Origin: an uncultured Saprospiraceae bacterium
GTDB lineage: Bacteria > Bacteroidota > Bacteroidia > Chitinophagales > Saprospiraceae
Reading direction: 5' to 3'
Assembly (NCBI GenBank): GCA_937928405.1
Contig: CALFWZ010000091.1
Location: 1-52,928 of the forward strand
Length of the DNA stretch: 52,928 bases
A program made the position numbers and the translations under genes. The notes under the pieces were generated by a model. The model did not search any database. It saw only the letters and a program-made list of their open reading frames with translations, and was not told the origin of the DNA. Each line of letters begins with the position of its first letter. Position 1 is the first letter of the stretch. This document shows, piece by piece, positions 18,054 through 25,803 of the stretch.

Positions 18054-18509
18054 ATGAATGCATTTATAAAAACAGTTAATAAAACTGATCAAAAAATAGC
18101 TTTATCCTCTTTTAGTTCTTTATTAAGAAATGAAGAAATAGTAAGCAAAAACAAAAAGACCATTAAACTAAAGGTTCAAGGAATTGATGAAGAAATAGTT
18201 ATTCCCATTCAAGCTTTTCTGCTCTTAAAATCAATATTGAGTAATATGGCAAAGGGGAAATCAATAGCTTTGTTTTTGTCAGATTCTGAAATCAGCACTC
18301 AACAAGCAGCAGATATTCTTAATGTTTCAAGACCTCATGTAGTTAAGTTGTTAAACAATGGAGCTATTCCACATAAAAAAGTTGGAACCCATAGAAGAAT
18401 TAAACTAAAAGATTTACTTAATTATGAAGAGAAATTAAGAAAGTTGACAAGAAAAAATCTTGATGTTTTAGCAAAAGAGGCACAGAAATTAAACCTTGGT
18501 TACGAATGA
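18054..18509 (+). CDS. excisionase-type HTH antitoxin
   Basis: A 151-residue protein whose C-terminal part is an excisionase-like (MerR/HTH_17-type) DNA-binding domain: ISTQQAADILNVSRPHVVKL followed by a basic HKKVGTHRRIKLKDLL wing. The N-terminal half is Lys-rich and probably holds the toxin-binding region. The ATG at 18054 is preferred over an upstream in-frame TTG at 18006 because the predicted promoter lies between the two. The stop codon overlaps the toxin start (ATGA). Such HTH genes preceding a PIN gene are the antitoxin of a known class of TA pairs; the function is inferred from that arrangement. Strongly AT-rich, unlike prfA. Confidence 0.82.
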   Translation: MNAFIKTVNKTDQKIALSSFSSLLRNEEIVSKNKKTIKLKVQGIDEEIVIPIQAFLLLKSILSNMAKGKSIALFLSDSEISTQQAADILNVSRPHVVKLLNNGAIPHKKVGTHRRIKLKDLLNYEEKLRKLTRKNLDVLAKEAQKLNLGYE

Positions 18510-18877
18510 TCATTATTCCAAGATTTAATGCAGTATTAGACGCTTGTGTTTTATACCCTGCACCAATCAGAGATATATTATTAAATTTAGCTGAACAAGA
18601 TTTGTTCTCACCAAAATGGTCAGAAACTATTCAAGAGGAGTGGTTAAGAAATTTGATATTGAATAGACCTGATTTAACCAGAAAAAAATTAGAAAGAACA
18701 GTAAAGGCAATGAATGGAGCATTTCCGAAAGCAATGGTCAAATCTTTTAACAGTTTAATTTCATCATTAGAATTGCCTGATCCAGATGATAGACATGTAT
18801 TAGCTGCAGCGATTAAAAGTGAGGCAAATTTGATAATTACATTTAATCTAAAAGATTTTCCGCAAAAAAAAAATTAA
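18506..18877 (+). CDS. PIN-domain toxin, C-terminally truncated by frameshift
   Basis: A 123-residue PIN-domain ribonuclease of the PIN_3-like group. The acidic active-site residues are in NAVLDACVLYP (D12), ETIQEEW, LPDPDDRHVLAAAI and FNLKDFP. It probably cleaves RNA when not neutralised by the HTH protein encoded in an ATGA overlap upstream. The frame stops just after a run of ten A (18864-18873). The following 190 bp encode, one base back, the C-terminal region that family members normally have, so the toxin is either inactivated or expressed by slippage. Catalytic residues are intact in the truncated form. Confidence 0.8.
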   Translation: MIIIPRFNAVLDACVLYPAPIRDILLNLAEQDLFSPKWSETIQEEWLRNLILNRPDLTRKKLERTVKAMNGAFPKAMVKSFNSLISSLELPDPDDRHVLAAAIKSEANLIITFNLKDFPQKKN

Positions 18878-19067
18878 AAAATATAGAATTGAAGCTTTAC
18901 ACCCAGATGAATTCATATGTAATTTGTCTGAGATAGATAAAGATTTAGTAAAACAAGCTTTTGAAAATCAACTTGCTTCATTAAAAAATCCCCCAATTTA
19001 TAAAAAAGACTTATTAAACATTCTGAGTAAAGGTGGGCTAAATAAATCCTTAAAGTTTTTCGAATAA
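18873..19067 (+). pseudogene. out-of-frame C-terminal part of the PIN toxin
   Basis: If one A of the ten-A run is skipped, the toxin continues IKKYRIEALHPDEFICNLSE and on to LLNILSKGGLNKSLKFFE, with a stop at 19065-19067. The joined protein would be 186 residues, the usual length for this PIN group, whose members carry an EAxxPDEF motif at this place. The frame is open and well conserved, so the break is recent, a sequencing error, or tolerated through slippage. Confidence 0.75.
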
Positions 19068-19206
19068 AGAGAAAAAATACTGAGAACAAAGTATACGACT
19101 TCCATTCGTTAGCTACTTTTGTATACAGATTGTACAGCAGAACCCCCACCACACCAAAACACCCATTAATAATTCTCCAATAAAAAATTATTAATCACCC
19201 CAAATC

Positions 19207-20286
19207 CTAACCTTCTTCCTCCCCCTTCAACTTCCGCGCATTCTCCGCCATCTGCAACGCCTGAATAATCTCTTCAATATCTCCCGCAATCACCCGATCC
19301 AATTTATTAAGCGAAAGACCAATTCGATGATCCGTCACTCGATTTTGTGGATAATTATAAGTTCTAATTTTATCGGCGCGATCTCCAGAACCTACCAGTG
19401 ATTTTCTTTCTTTCGCTACAGAATCATCGTGTGCCTGTTTTTTTGAATCGTGAATTTTTTGGTGCAATCGTTGAATCGCAATTTCACGGTTTTTGATCTG
19501 CGAACGGCCATCCGTACTTTCTGCTACGATCCCCGTTGGCAAGTGCGTAAAACGAACACCTGATTCCGTCTTGTTGACGTGCTGTCCACCCGCACCACTT
19601 GAACGGAAGGTATCTACTTTCAAGTCCGCCTTATTGATATTAATTTCTTCCATCTCAAACTTAGGCATCACCACTACCGTGGCAGCTGACGTATGGACCC
19701 GCCCCTGAGATTCTGTTTTAGGAATACGTTGTACGCGGTGCGCGCCAGATTCAAATTTCAAGCGACCGAAAACGTCTTCCCCACTGATTTCCAAAACGAT
19801 TTTATTATAACCACCGACGGTCCCTTCGTTCACCGTGATGATTTCTGTTTTCCATTTTTGTGTCTCAAAAAATTTAGTGTACATCCGGTATAAGTCTCCC
19901 GCAAATAAACTGGCCTCGTCGCCACCCGCTCCCGAACGAATTTCGAAGATGACGTCCTTTTCGTCTTCTGGATCTTTGGGAATCAAAAGGACCTTTATTC
20001 TTTCTTCCAGTGGTTCGACCAGCGGTTCGAGTTCGTCCAATTCCATCTTGGCCATTTCTTTCATTTCCTCGTCCTGGCTTTCTTTTAATAATTCTTTGGC
20101 CGTGTTGACGTTACCCATCAATTCTTTGTATTCCTCGTGGACTTGCATGAGTACTTCTAGGCCTTTGTATTCTTTACTAACCTTTTTAAATTTATTCATA
20201 TCCTGCATAGTCGCCGGATCTGAAAGTTGTTCCTCCAAGTAATAGTAGCGATCGCGGATCGCCTCTAGTTTATTTAAATAATCCAT
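19207..20286 (-). CDS. prfA: peptide chain release factor 1
   Basis: Class I release factor reading UAA/UAG. The 359-residue product has the peptidyl-hydrolysis motif GAGGQHVNKTESGVRF (GGQ near residue 230). The N-terminal coiled coil and the acidic loop region (LEPLVEPLEERIKVLL, FEIRSGAGGDEAS) are normal. The C-terminus is conventional (LQMAENARKLKGEEEG). A -7-like TACCTTTG on the minus strand (20368-20375) with TTTG 23 bp further up is a possible promoter, the spacer being slightly long. The 3' end is duplicated in diverged form at 17856-17930. Confidence 0.97.
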   Translation of the reverse strand: MDYLNKLEAIRDRYYYLEEQLSDPATMQDMNKFKKVSKEYKGLEVLMQVHEEYKELMGNVNTAKELLKESQDEEMKEMAKMELDELEPLVEPLEERIKVLLIPKDPEDEKDVIFEIRSGAGGDEASLFAGDLYRMYTKFFETQKWKTEIITVNEGTVGGYNKIVLEISGEDVFGRLKFESGAHRVQRIPKTESQGRVHTSAATVVVMPKFEMEEININKADLKVDTFRSSGAGGQHVNKTESGVRFTHLPTGIVAESTDGRSQIKNREIAIQRLHQKIHDSKKQAHDDSVAKERKSLVGSGDRADKIRTYNYPQNRVTDHRIGLSLNKLDRVIAGDIEEIIQALQMAENARKLKGEEEG

Positions 20287-20526
20287 AAAATGTTTAGCTG
20301 AAAATTAAAAATAACAATGTAGTTGTTCTGGTAAAGAAGCTACCAAAACAGGAAGGGGTGGATACGGCAAAGGTATAGACGTTGACTCATATTATTGGCA
20401 AAAGTACCAAAAATACGGGACTGTTTCGTAGAAGTATCTGCGAATTCAGTTAGGAATGAGTCAGAATTAACTCATTCTTTAGCAGGACGGAGTTGAGGAG
20501 CAACTTCCGAAAAAAAAGGGTATTTA

Positions 20527-20760
20527 CTAAATGTTGATTTTGTCTTTGATCGATTGGATCAGGGCAGGAGAAACTTTTTTGCGTTGAACACGACTTTTGA
20601 TAAACTCTCTAAAGGATTTTTCTTTACTTAGGATTTGCATATAGGCGGGGTTGCCCTGAATTTCTCTTAATAAAGCTCTTTCGGCTTCCGGGGTTAACTC
20701 GTTATCGAGATACATATTTACTTTCCGGACCAACTCTTGGTGATTCTTTTGAGTTATCAT
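20527..20760 (-). CDS. small anti-sigma-factor-like protein
   Basis: A 77-residue cytosolic protein: a helical segment VNMYLDNELTPEAERALLRE of the type found at the N-terminus of zinc-finger anti-sigma factors, followed by a short helical tail. The usual HxxxCxxC zinc motif is absent and there is no membrane segment. It is encoded about 200 bp downstream of the ECF sigma gene on the same strand, so it probably modulates that sigma factor (inference). A 7-bp hairpin (20867-20884) lies between them. Confidence 0.7.
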   Translation of the reverse strand: MITQKNHQELVRKVNMYLDNELTPEAERALLREIQGNPAYMQILSKEKSFREFIKSRVQRKKVSPALIQSIKDKINI

Positions 20761-20866
20761 AATTAAAAAGTTTTAAAAAGTATTCAGAGATAACCACGAA
20801 TCATTGGAGACCATACCCGTCCCAGTGACTGACGAACAGCAATCTGTCCAACAACACACAGAGCCA

Positions 20867-20884
20867 GACCAGTGGATACTGGTC
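20867..20884. other. hairpin between ECF sigma and anti-sigma-like genes
   Basis: GACCAGT-GGAT-ACTGGTC forms a perfect 7-bp stem in the 204-bp gap. No U-tract follows on the minus strand, so it is not a canonical terminator. It could be an mRNA processing or stability element. Confidence 0.4.
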
Positions 20885-20964
20885 CGGCAATAAGTCTGTG
20901 AAATGTTAGTTGAACCGATCATGCTCTTGTTATTCTGAAAATTATTAACAATAAAAGAACCTGA

Positions 20965-21555
20965 TTACTGACGCTTGTCCTCGAAGCCGAGAGACTGCGC
21001 GTAGGCGCTTAGTTCTTTTTTGAGCAAATTTCGAGCACGGAACAATCGAGATCGTACCGTACCGATTGGAATATCAATGATTTTAGAGATTTCCTCGTAA
21101 GTGAAACCCTCTATATCGCAAAGCAAAAGCACGGTTCGATAGTCTACAGATAGATTACTGATGGCGATGGTTACTTCGTCACCGATGATTCTTTCGTAGA
21201 TATCTTCTCGCAGATCGACGTAACTATTCAACGCAGTGTCTTCTTCCTGGTGAATATTCACGAGGTCTTCAAAGTCCACCTGAGTAGGTCTCTTGCTCTT
21301 TTTGCGATAGTTATTAATAAAGGCATTTTTCAAAATCCTGAATAACCACGCTTTGGCGTTTGTCCCTTCCAGATAGCTGTCAATGAAGCGAAAAGCTTTT
21401 AAGTAAGTTTCTTGCACCAGATCACTAGCATCCGCTTCGTTACGGGTCAAACCGTACGCAAAACTGAATAATGCATCCGCCTGAGGATAAAACTCCTGGT
21501 CAAAAATCCTTGCTTGCTTTTCCTTCTCCAAATTGATGTTGGTTGTGGTTAACAT
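20965..21555 (-). CDS. ECF-type RNA polymerase sigma factor
   Basis: A 196-residue sigma-70-family factor. Region 2 contains YGLTRNEADASDLVQETYLK and AKAWLFRILKNAFIN. Region 4 contains LSVDYRTVLLLCDIEGFTYE, EISKIIDIPIGTVRSRLFRA and the basic NLLKKEL. The ATG at 21555 (MLTTTNINLEKEKQ) is chosen over an in-frame ATG at 21630. The longer start would add 25 hydrophobic, non-conserved residues and would begin inside a perfect palindrome. It is encoded upstream of a small anti-sigma-like protein. The regulon is unknown. Confidence 0.92.
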   Translation of the reverse strand: MLTTTNINLEKEKQARIFDQEFYPQADALFSFAYGLTRNEADASDLVQETYLKAFRFIDSYLEGTNAKAWLFRILKNAFINNYRKKSKRPTQVDFEDLVNIHQEEDTALNSYVDLREDIYERIIGDEVTIAISNLSVDYRTVLLLCDIEGFTYEEISKIIDIPIGTVRSRLFRARNLLKKELSAYAQSLGFEDKRQ

Positions 21556-21604
21556 GATAAAGATAATAAAGGTTAATGAATACCAAAATAATACATATTT
21601 TGGC

Positions 21605-21630
21605 TTGTTCAGACAGCAATGTCTGAACAA
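21605..21630. promoter_or_regulatory. perfect 11-bp inverted repeat upstream of the ECF sigma gene
   Basis: TTGTTCAGACA-GCAA-TGTCTGAACAA, about 50 bp before the preferred start codon. The position suits an operator or a leader hairpin. No T-tract follows in either direction. Confidence 0.6.
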
Positions 21631-21721
21631 TTAACCCTAGGCGAAAAAAATTAGTTCCCTTTTTCTGAAAAAAAAGAAAAAAAACTAAAAAAAGAAGAAA
21701 TTTAGAGGTAAAACTGGCTTT

Positions 21722-22303
21722 TTAAAGGGCCGTAATGGTGATACCAGGTAGGTTTTTTTCTGCCCAATAGAGAGAAGCAAGGTTTTTATCACCCGTACAA
21801 GTGTCGCATTTAAAGAACAAATAATAAAGCTGCATATGTTCTCCCATTCGATCGACTAATTTCTTTAAGCGAAGATTACTTTGGGTAGGTTGGCTATAAA
21901 TCTGAGATAATCTCCAGCAGTAATAAGCTTCATCATGTAATTCCACAATGTCCAAAATTGTGGGATCATCACAGTGTTTTTCTAGATATTGCTTCGCTAA
22001 AATAGAATGATGTCGGTTCCAGTCTCGGGGACTTCCCTTATGCTCTTCATATTTGAAGGTATCGTGCACAAAGGTTATGATACGTAGTCTGTTGCGATCT
22101 TCGGCAGAAATGGTAAGTTTGTCTACGTTATCAAGTACTTCGCGAATATGGTAGACGACTTTACCTTCGGGGTGACCAAAGCGAGGGGTACCCCACATCA
22201 ACCCCTTAATAAAGGGAGGATCTTCCAAGAAAAAATTCTCTAGTGGCGTCTCAGGCTGTAAATACTGCCTCAATCCACTTGTTCCATGAATCACTTTATC
22301 CAT
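21722..22303 (-). CDS. HD-domain metal-dependent phosphohydrolase-like protein
   Basis: A 193-residue protein with the HD-superfamily pattern: H in VVYHIREVLDNVD, the HD pair in ITFVHDTFKYEEH, then HH in RHHSILAKQYL and ELHDEAYY. These residues normally hold divalent metal. The substrate is unknown; no RelA/SpoT or nucleotidyltransferase part is attached. A good -7 box TATCTTTG lies on the minus strand (plus 22337-22344), although no clear TTTG sits at -33. It is divergent from htrA. Confidence 0.82.
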   Translation of the reverse strand: MDKVIHGTSGLRQYLQPETPLENFFLEDPPFIKGLMWGTPRFGHPEGKVVYHIREVLDNVDKLTISAEDRNRLRIITFVHDTFKYEEHKGSPRDWNRHHSILAKQYLEKHCDDPTILDIVELHDEAYYCWRLSQIYSQPTQSNLRLKKLVDRMGEHMQLYYLFFKCDTCTGDKNLASLYWAEKNLPGITITAL

Positions 22304-22603
22304 TTCACTAAAGTGCTAAAAAGATTGTTGTTATGACAAAGATACAGGAATTAGCTGGGATGATTTTTAAAAATTTAAGACCAAATCTCTAACCAAATGG
22401 TTCAAGCAACCCAGAAGCTGTTAATATCCTGTTAAAAATTATGTTTATCATAACAAAAATAAATCGTCGAAAGTTATCCTTTTATACGAAACGATAGAGC
22501 CAATGTTCTCTAGCCCGTCCGTATTTTCATTTTAAACTTAATTTACTAATAGGAAGTCGTCTCAAGTGCCTACTTGGGCTGATTTTATCGAAAAATTGCG
22601 CGT
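22304..22603. other. divergent intergenic region between HD gene and htrA
   Basis: This 300-bp AT-rich region must hold the promoters for both divergent genes. The only clear element I see is TATCTTTG for the HD gene (22337-22344, minus). I found no convincing promoter for htrA and no ORF or repeat. Confidence 0.4.
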
Positions 22604-23746
22604 ATGAAAAATTTTCTTTCTTTCATTTTCGCTGGTATTATTGGTGGCCTGATTGCATTCGGTGGAATCAAATACACCAACCAGTCGAACCCCGATTTAG
22701 CAGCAGAAAATCTGTCTCGGCAGGTTAATTTTATCAATCAAAAACCGACAGCTGGAAATTTCCCCGGAAATTTTACCGAGGCCGCTCAAAAGGCCATGCC
22801 AGTAGTCGTTCATATAAAAGCTACGGCGAGCTCTAGGTCCTCTCAAAGTAATAATCAAAATCCATTTGGAGGATTTTTTGGAGAAGATATGTTTCCTGGC
22901 GCACCTGGTCCGCAGTCAGGCGCTGGGTCCGGTGTTTTTATTTCTTCTGACGGATATATTGTTACGAATAACCACGTCGTCAGTTTTGCCGACGAGCTAG
23001 AAGTAACGACCTATGATAATCGTACCTATAAAGCAAAATTAATTGGAACGGACCCAGGAACGGATATGGCGGTGATTAAAATCGATGCGACTAACATGCC
23101 GACGCTTACCTACGCTGATTCGGATAAGGCACAGGTGGGCGAATGGGTGCTAGCGGTAGGAAATCCTTTTGATCTAACCTCCACGGTAACCGCAGGAATT
23201 ATTTCTGCAAAAGGAAGAAATATTAATATCATTAGAGACAAGCGTCGCATTGAGGCGTTTATCCAAACAGATGCGGCCGTTAATCCTGGAAATAGTGGTG
23301 GTGCGCTAGTAGATGATGCTGGTCGATTACTAGGCATCAATACGGCCATTGCTACGCAAACGGGTTCTTATGCTGGCTATTCTTTTGCGATTCCTGTGAA
23401 TATGATGAGAAAGATCGTAGATGATATTATTCAGTTTGGTAGCTACCAGCGAGCGTATCTCGGTATTAGCATTAATGAAATGGATGCAGAGCTTTCTTCC
23501 GAATTAGGTGTTGATATTTCGCAGGGAGTATTTGTCGAAGGATTAGCGGACGGAGGAGCTGCATCTTATGCAGGCATCTTACCTCGCGATATTATTACAG
23601 CGGTAAATAATCGTCCAGTAAAAACAGTTCCTGAATTGCAAGAAATAGTGGGTACGGCAAAAGTGGGAGATGTACTTAATATTACGATCAATAGAAAAGG
23701 TAAAATAAAAGACATTCCAGTCAAATTGAAGGCTGAGCAAAGATGA
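22604..23746 (+). CDS. htrA: HtrA/DegP-type periplasmic serine protease
   Basis: A 380-residue trypsin-like protease/chaperone acting in the periplasm on misfolded envelope proteins. A signal anchor (residues about 4-22) leads to the protease domain. The catalytic triad is visible as H124 (TNNHVV), D154 (GTDMAVI) and S231 (GNSGGAL). A single PDZ domain follows (about 285-375: YLGISINEMD, ASYAGILPRDIITAVNNRPV); two-PDZ DegP proteins are longer, so this is DegS-like in layout. It ends in a strong terminator at 23931-23966. Confidence 0.94.
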   Translation: MKNFLSFIFAGIIGGLIAFGGIKYTNQSNPDLAAENLSRQVNFINQKPTAGNFPGNFTEAAQKAMPVVVHIKATASSRSSQSNNQNPFGGFFGEDMFPGAPGPQSGAGSGVFISSDGYIVTNNHVVSFADELEVTTYDNRTYKAKLIGTDPGTDMAVIKIDATNMPTLTYADSDKAQVGEWVLAVGNPFDLTSTVTAGIISAKGRNINIIRDKRRIEAFIQTDAAVNPGNSGGALVDDAGRLLGINTAIATQTGSYAGYSFAIPVNMMRKIVDDIIQFGSYQRAYLGISINEMDAELSSELGVDISQGVFVEGLADGGAASYAGILPRDIITAVNNRPVKTVPELQEIVGTAKVGDVLNITINRKGKIKDIPVKLKAEQR

Positions 23747-23930
23747 CAATAATGTGAATATTCTATTAATAAATTGATATTCAGATTATTATAGATGATA
23801 GGCTAAGCGTTTTAATCTTTTGTTAGGATTTCATTAACACTTGATTCACAACAAAAACTAAGACTGCTTAGTTACTATTATAGTAATAAAAAAAACTTGT
23901 TTAAAGTTGGTTTTTCGTTTTGTTTTGATG

Positions 23931-23966
23931 CGTCTGTTCAGTGAAAGCTTGAACAGACGTTTTTTT
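23931..23966 (+). terminator. rho-independent terminator after htrA
   Basis: A perfect 10-bp stem CGTCTGTTCA/TGAACAGACG (23931-23940 and 23950-23959) is followed by a T7 run. The 185 bp between the htrA stop and this hairpin hold no gene that I can see. Confidence 0.85.
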
Positions 23967-24047
23967 ATGTCTCTGCTTTTCCTATCTTTAGTTTTCGAAA
24001 ACTAGTACCCGGTGTACTAATCTTTTGCTTTTCAAAATTGGCGTACT

Positions 24048-24749
24048 ATGCTTACTACCCTTCCGCTTATTAAAGATTTTATAGGATTATTTTATCCGAA
24101 TTTATGTGTTGCCTGTGATCGCAATACTCCCGTACACGGCGGCGTAATCTGCTTGCCTTGTCAGTACCATTTACCAAAGACAAAATTTCACTTAGATCGG
24201 GAAAATCCATTTACGGAAAGATTTTGGGGACGTATTCCCATTGATGCTGGTGCTGCGCTATATTATTTTACGAAAGGAGGCAGAACACAAAAACTAATTC
24301 ACAAACTTAAATACGATGGAAAAAGAAAAGTAGGTATTAAGGTGGGAAATATGTACGGACGAATGTTAAAAGCATCTCCCTATTTTTCTAAGGTGAATCT
24401 AATTGTCCCTGTACCACTCCATCCGCGAAAAAAACAAAAAAGGGGATATAATCAAAGTGATCTTTTTGCACTAGGCCTGGCCGAAGAAATGCAAATTCCA
24501 AGAGCACCCGATGCCCTAAAACGATTGGAAATGACAGATACACAGACCCATAAATCACAGGCAGAAAGATTTGCTAATGTAGCAGAAGCATTCGCAGTAA
24601 ATAAGCCTAAAGTTCTTAAAAATAAACATGTCTTATTGGTGGATGATGTAATGACTACCGGAGCAACTATGGAAGCTTGTGCCAATCAAATCCTTTCTTG
24701 TGAAGGCACCAAGGTTAGTATGGCCACCATTGCCTTTACGGAATACTAA
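24048..24749 (+). CDS. comF: ComF-family phosphoribosyltransferase-like protein
   Basis: A 233-residue ComF/GntX protein, linked to DNA uptake in competent bacteria. The N-terminal zinc site is C20-x2-C23 and C35-x2-C38 (LCVACDRN, CLPCQYHL). The type I PRTase PRPP loop is VLLVDDVMTTGATM. The family landmark VPVPLHPRKKQKRGYNQSDL is present. A possible promoter is TTTT-N19-TATCTTTA (23960-23990), overlapping the htrA terminator U-tract. The stop is followed by a hairpin shared with converging pyrH. Confidence 0.93.
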   Translation: MLTTLPLIKDFIGLFYPNLCVACDRNTPVHGGVICLPCQYHLPKTKFHLDRENPFTERFWGRIPIDAGAALYYFTKGGRTQKLIHKLKYDGKRKVGIKVGNMYGRMLKASPYFSKVNLIVPVPLHPRKKQKRGYNQSDLFALGLAEEMQIPRAPDALKRLEMTDTQTHKSQAERFANVAEAFAVNKPKVLKNKHVLLVDDVMTTGATMEACANQILSCEGTKVSMATIAFTEY

Positions 24750-24752
24750 TAA

Positions 24753-24790
24753 AATTGCCCATCTATGAGGCTATTCATAAATGGGCAATT
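24753..24790. terminator. hairpin between converging comF and pyrH
   Basis: AATTGCCCAT/ATGGGCAATT (24753-24762 and 24781-24790) with an inner TATGA/TCATA stem. The flanking bases are A-rich on the left and T-rich on the right, suggesting bidirectional termination. Confidence 0.7.
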
Positions 24791-24840
24791 CTTTAGATTT
24801 TTTCAAAAATTTCATTGAATTTTCAACCATTCAACCAAAC

Positions 24841-25551
24841 CTATCCTTCCACCAGCGTTCCTACTTGTTCTCCTTGGATAATTCGCATCAGGTTATCTGT
24901 ATCATTAATATCGAAAACAATGATGGGTAAATTGTTTTCCTGACAAAGCGTAAAGGCCGTCATGTCCATGACACTCAACCCGAGACTAATTACTTTTGCA
25001 AAAGATAATTTATCAAATTTGGTGGCCGTTTCGTCTTTCTCTGGATCAGCCGTATAAATACCGTCTACCCGAGTTCCTTTTAGAATAACATCCGCATCAA
25101 TTTCGTTGGCACGTAAGGCTGCTGTCGAATCCGTTGTGAAGTATGGACTTCCAGTTCCTCCAGAGAAAATAACCACTCGGCCTTTTTCAAGATGTCTAAC
25201 CGCTCTTCGTCGGATGTAAGGCTCTGCGATCGCTTGCATTTCGATGGCGGTAACCAATCGAGTATAAACACCGATTCCTTCGAGGGCGCTTTGTAAGGCC
25301 ATTCCGTTCATAACGGTTGCTAGCATTCCCATATAGTCTCCTTGCACGCGATCCATTCCGGATTTTTCTGCTTGCATTCCTCTAAAAATATTTCCGCCAC
25401 CAATCACAATTGCCACTTCAATTTTCTTTTCTACTAACTGTTGAACCTGTAATGCGTAGTGCTTCAACATTTTAAAGTCAATCCCAAACTTTTGATCTCC
25501 CATTAAAGATTCACCACTTAGTTTGAGTAAAATTCTTTTGTACTTAGCCAT
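24841..25551 (-). CDS. pyrH: UMP kinase
   Basis: Hexameric bacterial UMP kinase making UDP from UMP and ATP. The 236-residue product has the amino-acid-kinase fold motifs: [15 protein letters not shown] at the N-terminus, [30 protein letters not shown], and [19 protein letters not shown]. It lies downstream of tsf, as in many bacteria (rpsB-tsf-pyrH). Here a terminator and a roughly 170-bp palindromic region intervene, so its expression may be partly separate. Confidence 0.97.
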   Translation of the reverse strand: MAKYKRILLKLSGESLMGDQKFGIDFKMLKHYALQVQQLVEKKIEVAIVIGGGNIFRGMQAEKSGMDRVQGDYMGMLATVMNGMALQSALEGIGVYTRLVTAIEMQAIAEPYIRRRAVRHLEKGRVVIFSGGTGSPYFTTDSTAALRANEIDADVILKGTRVDGIYTADPEKDETATKFDKLSFAKVISLGLSVMDMTAFTLCQENNLPIIVFDINDTDNLMRIIQGEQVGTLVEG

Positions 25552-25571
25552 TATAAATATGATTTAATTTA

Positions 25572-25745
25572 GAGCAAGTACTTGGATAAAATTATATGTA
25601 AGTTCTGACTAAGGAGATTTTTTTGCTAGTCAATGCGCAAAAAATTGATTTATGCCGTAGCATAATGAGAATTTTTGCAAAGCAGAATAGCAGAAAAATC
25701 TCCAGTCATAACTTATAGTTTAATTTATCCATGTACTTATCATTT
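25572..25745. repeat. about 170-bp imperfect palindrome upstream of pyrH
   Basis: The left arm (25572-25655) pairs with the right arm (25661-25745) over about 80 bases. Matching blocks are AAGTAC.TGGATAAA, TAAGTT.TGACT, GGAGATTTTT.TGCTA and GCAAAAA.T, with two or three small gaps. The whole gap between the tsf terminator and pyrH can thus fold into one long hairpin. It may be a MITE-like element or the pyrH leader; no protein is encoded. Confidence 0.75.
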
Positions 25746-25755
25746 AAAAAAGGGC

Positions 25756-25789
25756 AAAAAAAAAGCGAATTAATTATAATTCGCTTTTT
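25756..25789 (-). terminator. rho-independent terminator after tsf
   Basis: The stem GCGAATTA/TAATTCGC (25765-25772, 25777-25784) is extended by A/T pairs. On the minus strand it is followed by a U-tract made from the A9 run at 25756-25764. It closes the rplM-rpsI-rpsB-tsf transcript. Confidence 0.85.
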
Positions 25790-25803
25790 CTTATTTCAAA
25801 ATC

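Noticed and set aside
18913..19152. 79-codon minus-strand ORF opposite the toxin C-terminus
   Set aside because: It is antisense to the frame-restored PIN toxin, which has clear family motifs; this ORF has none.
20488..20518. Hairpin CGGAGTTG..CAACTTCCG next to A8 as a terminator of the anti-sigma-like gene
   Set aside because: On the minus strand the U-tract comes before the stem, the wrong order for a rho-independent terminator.
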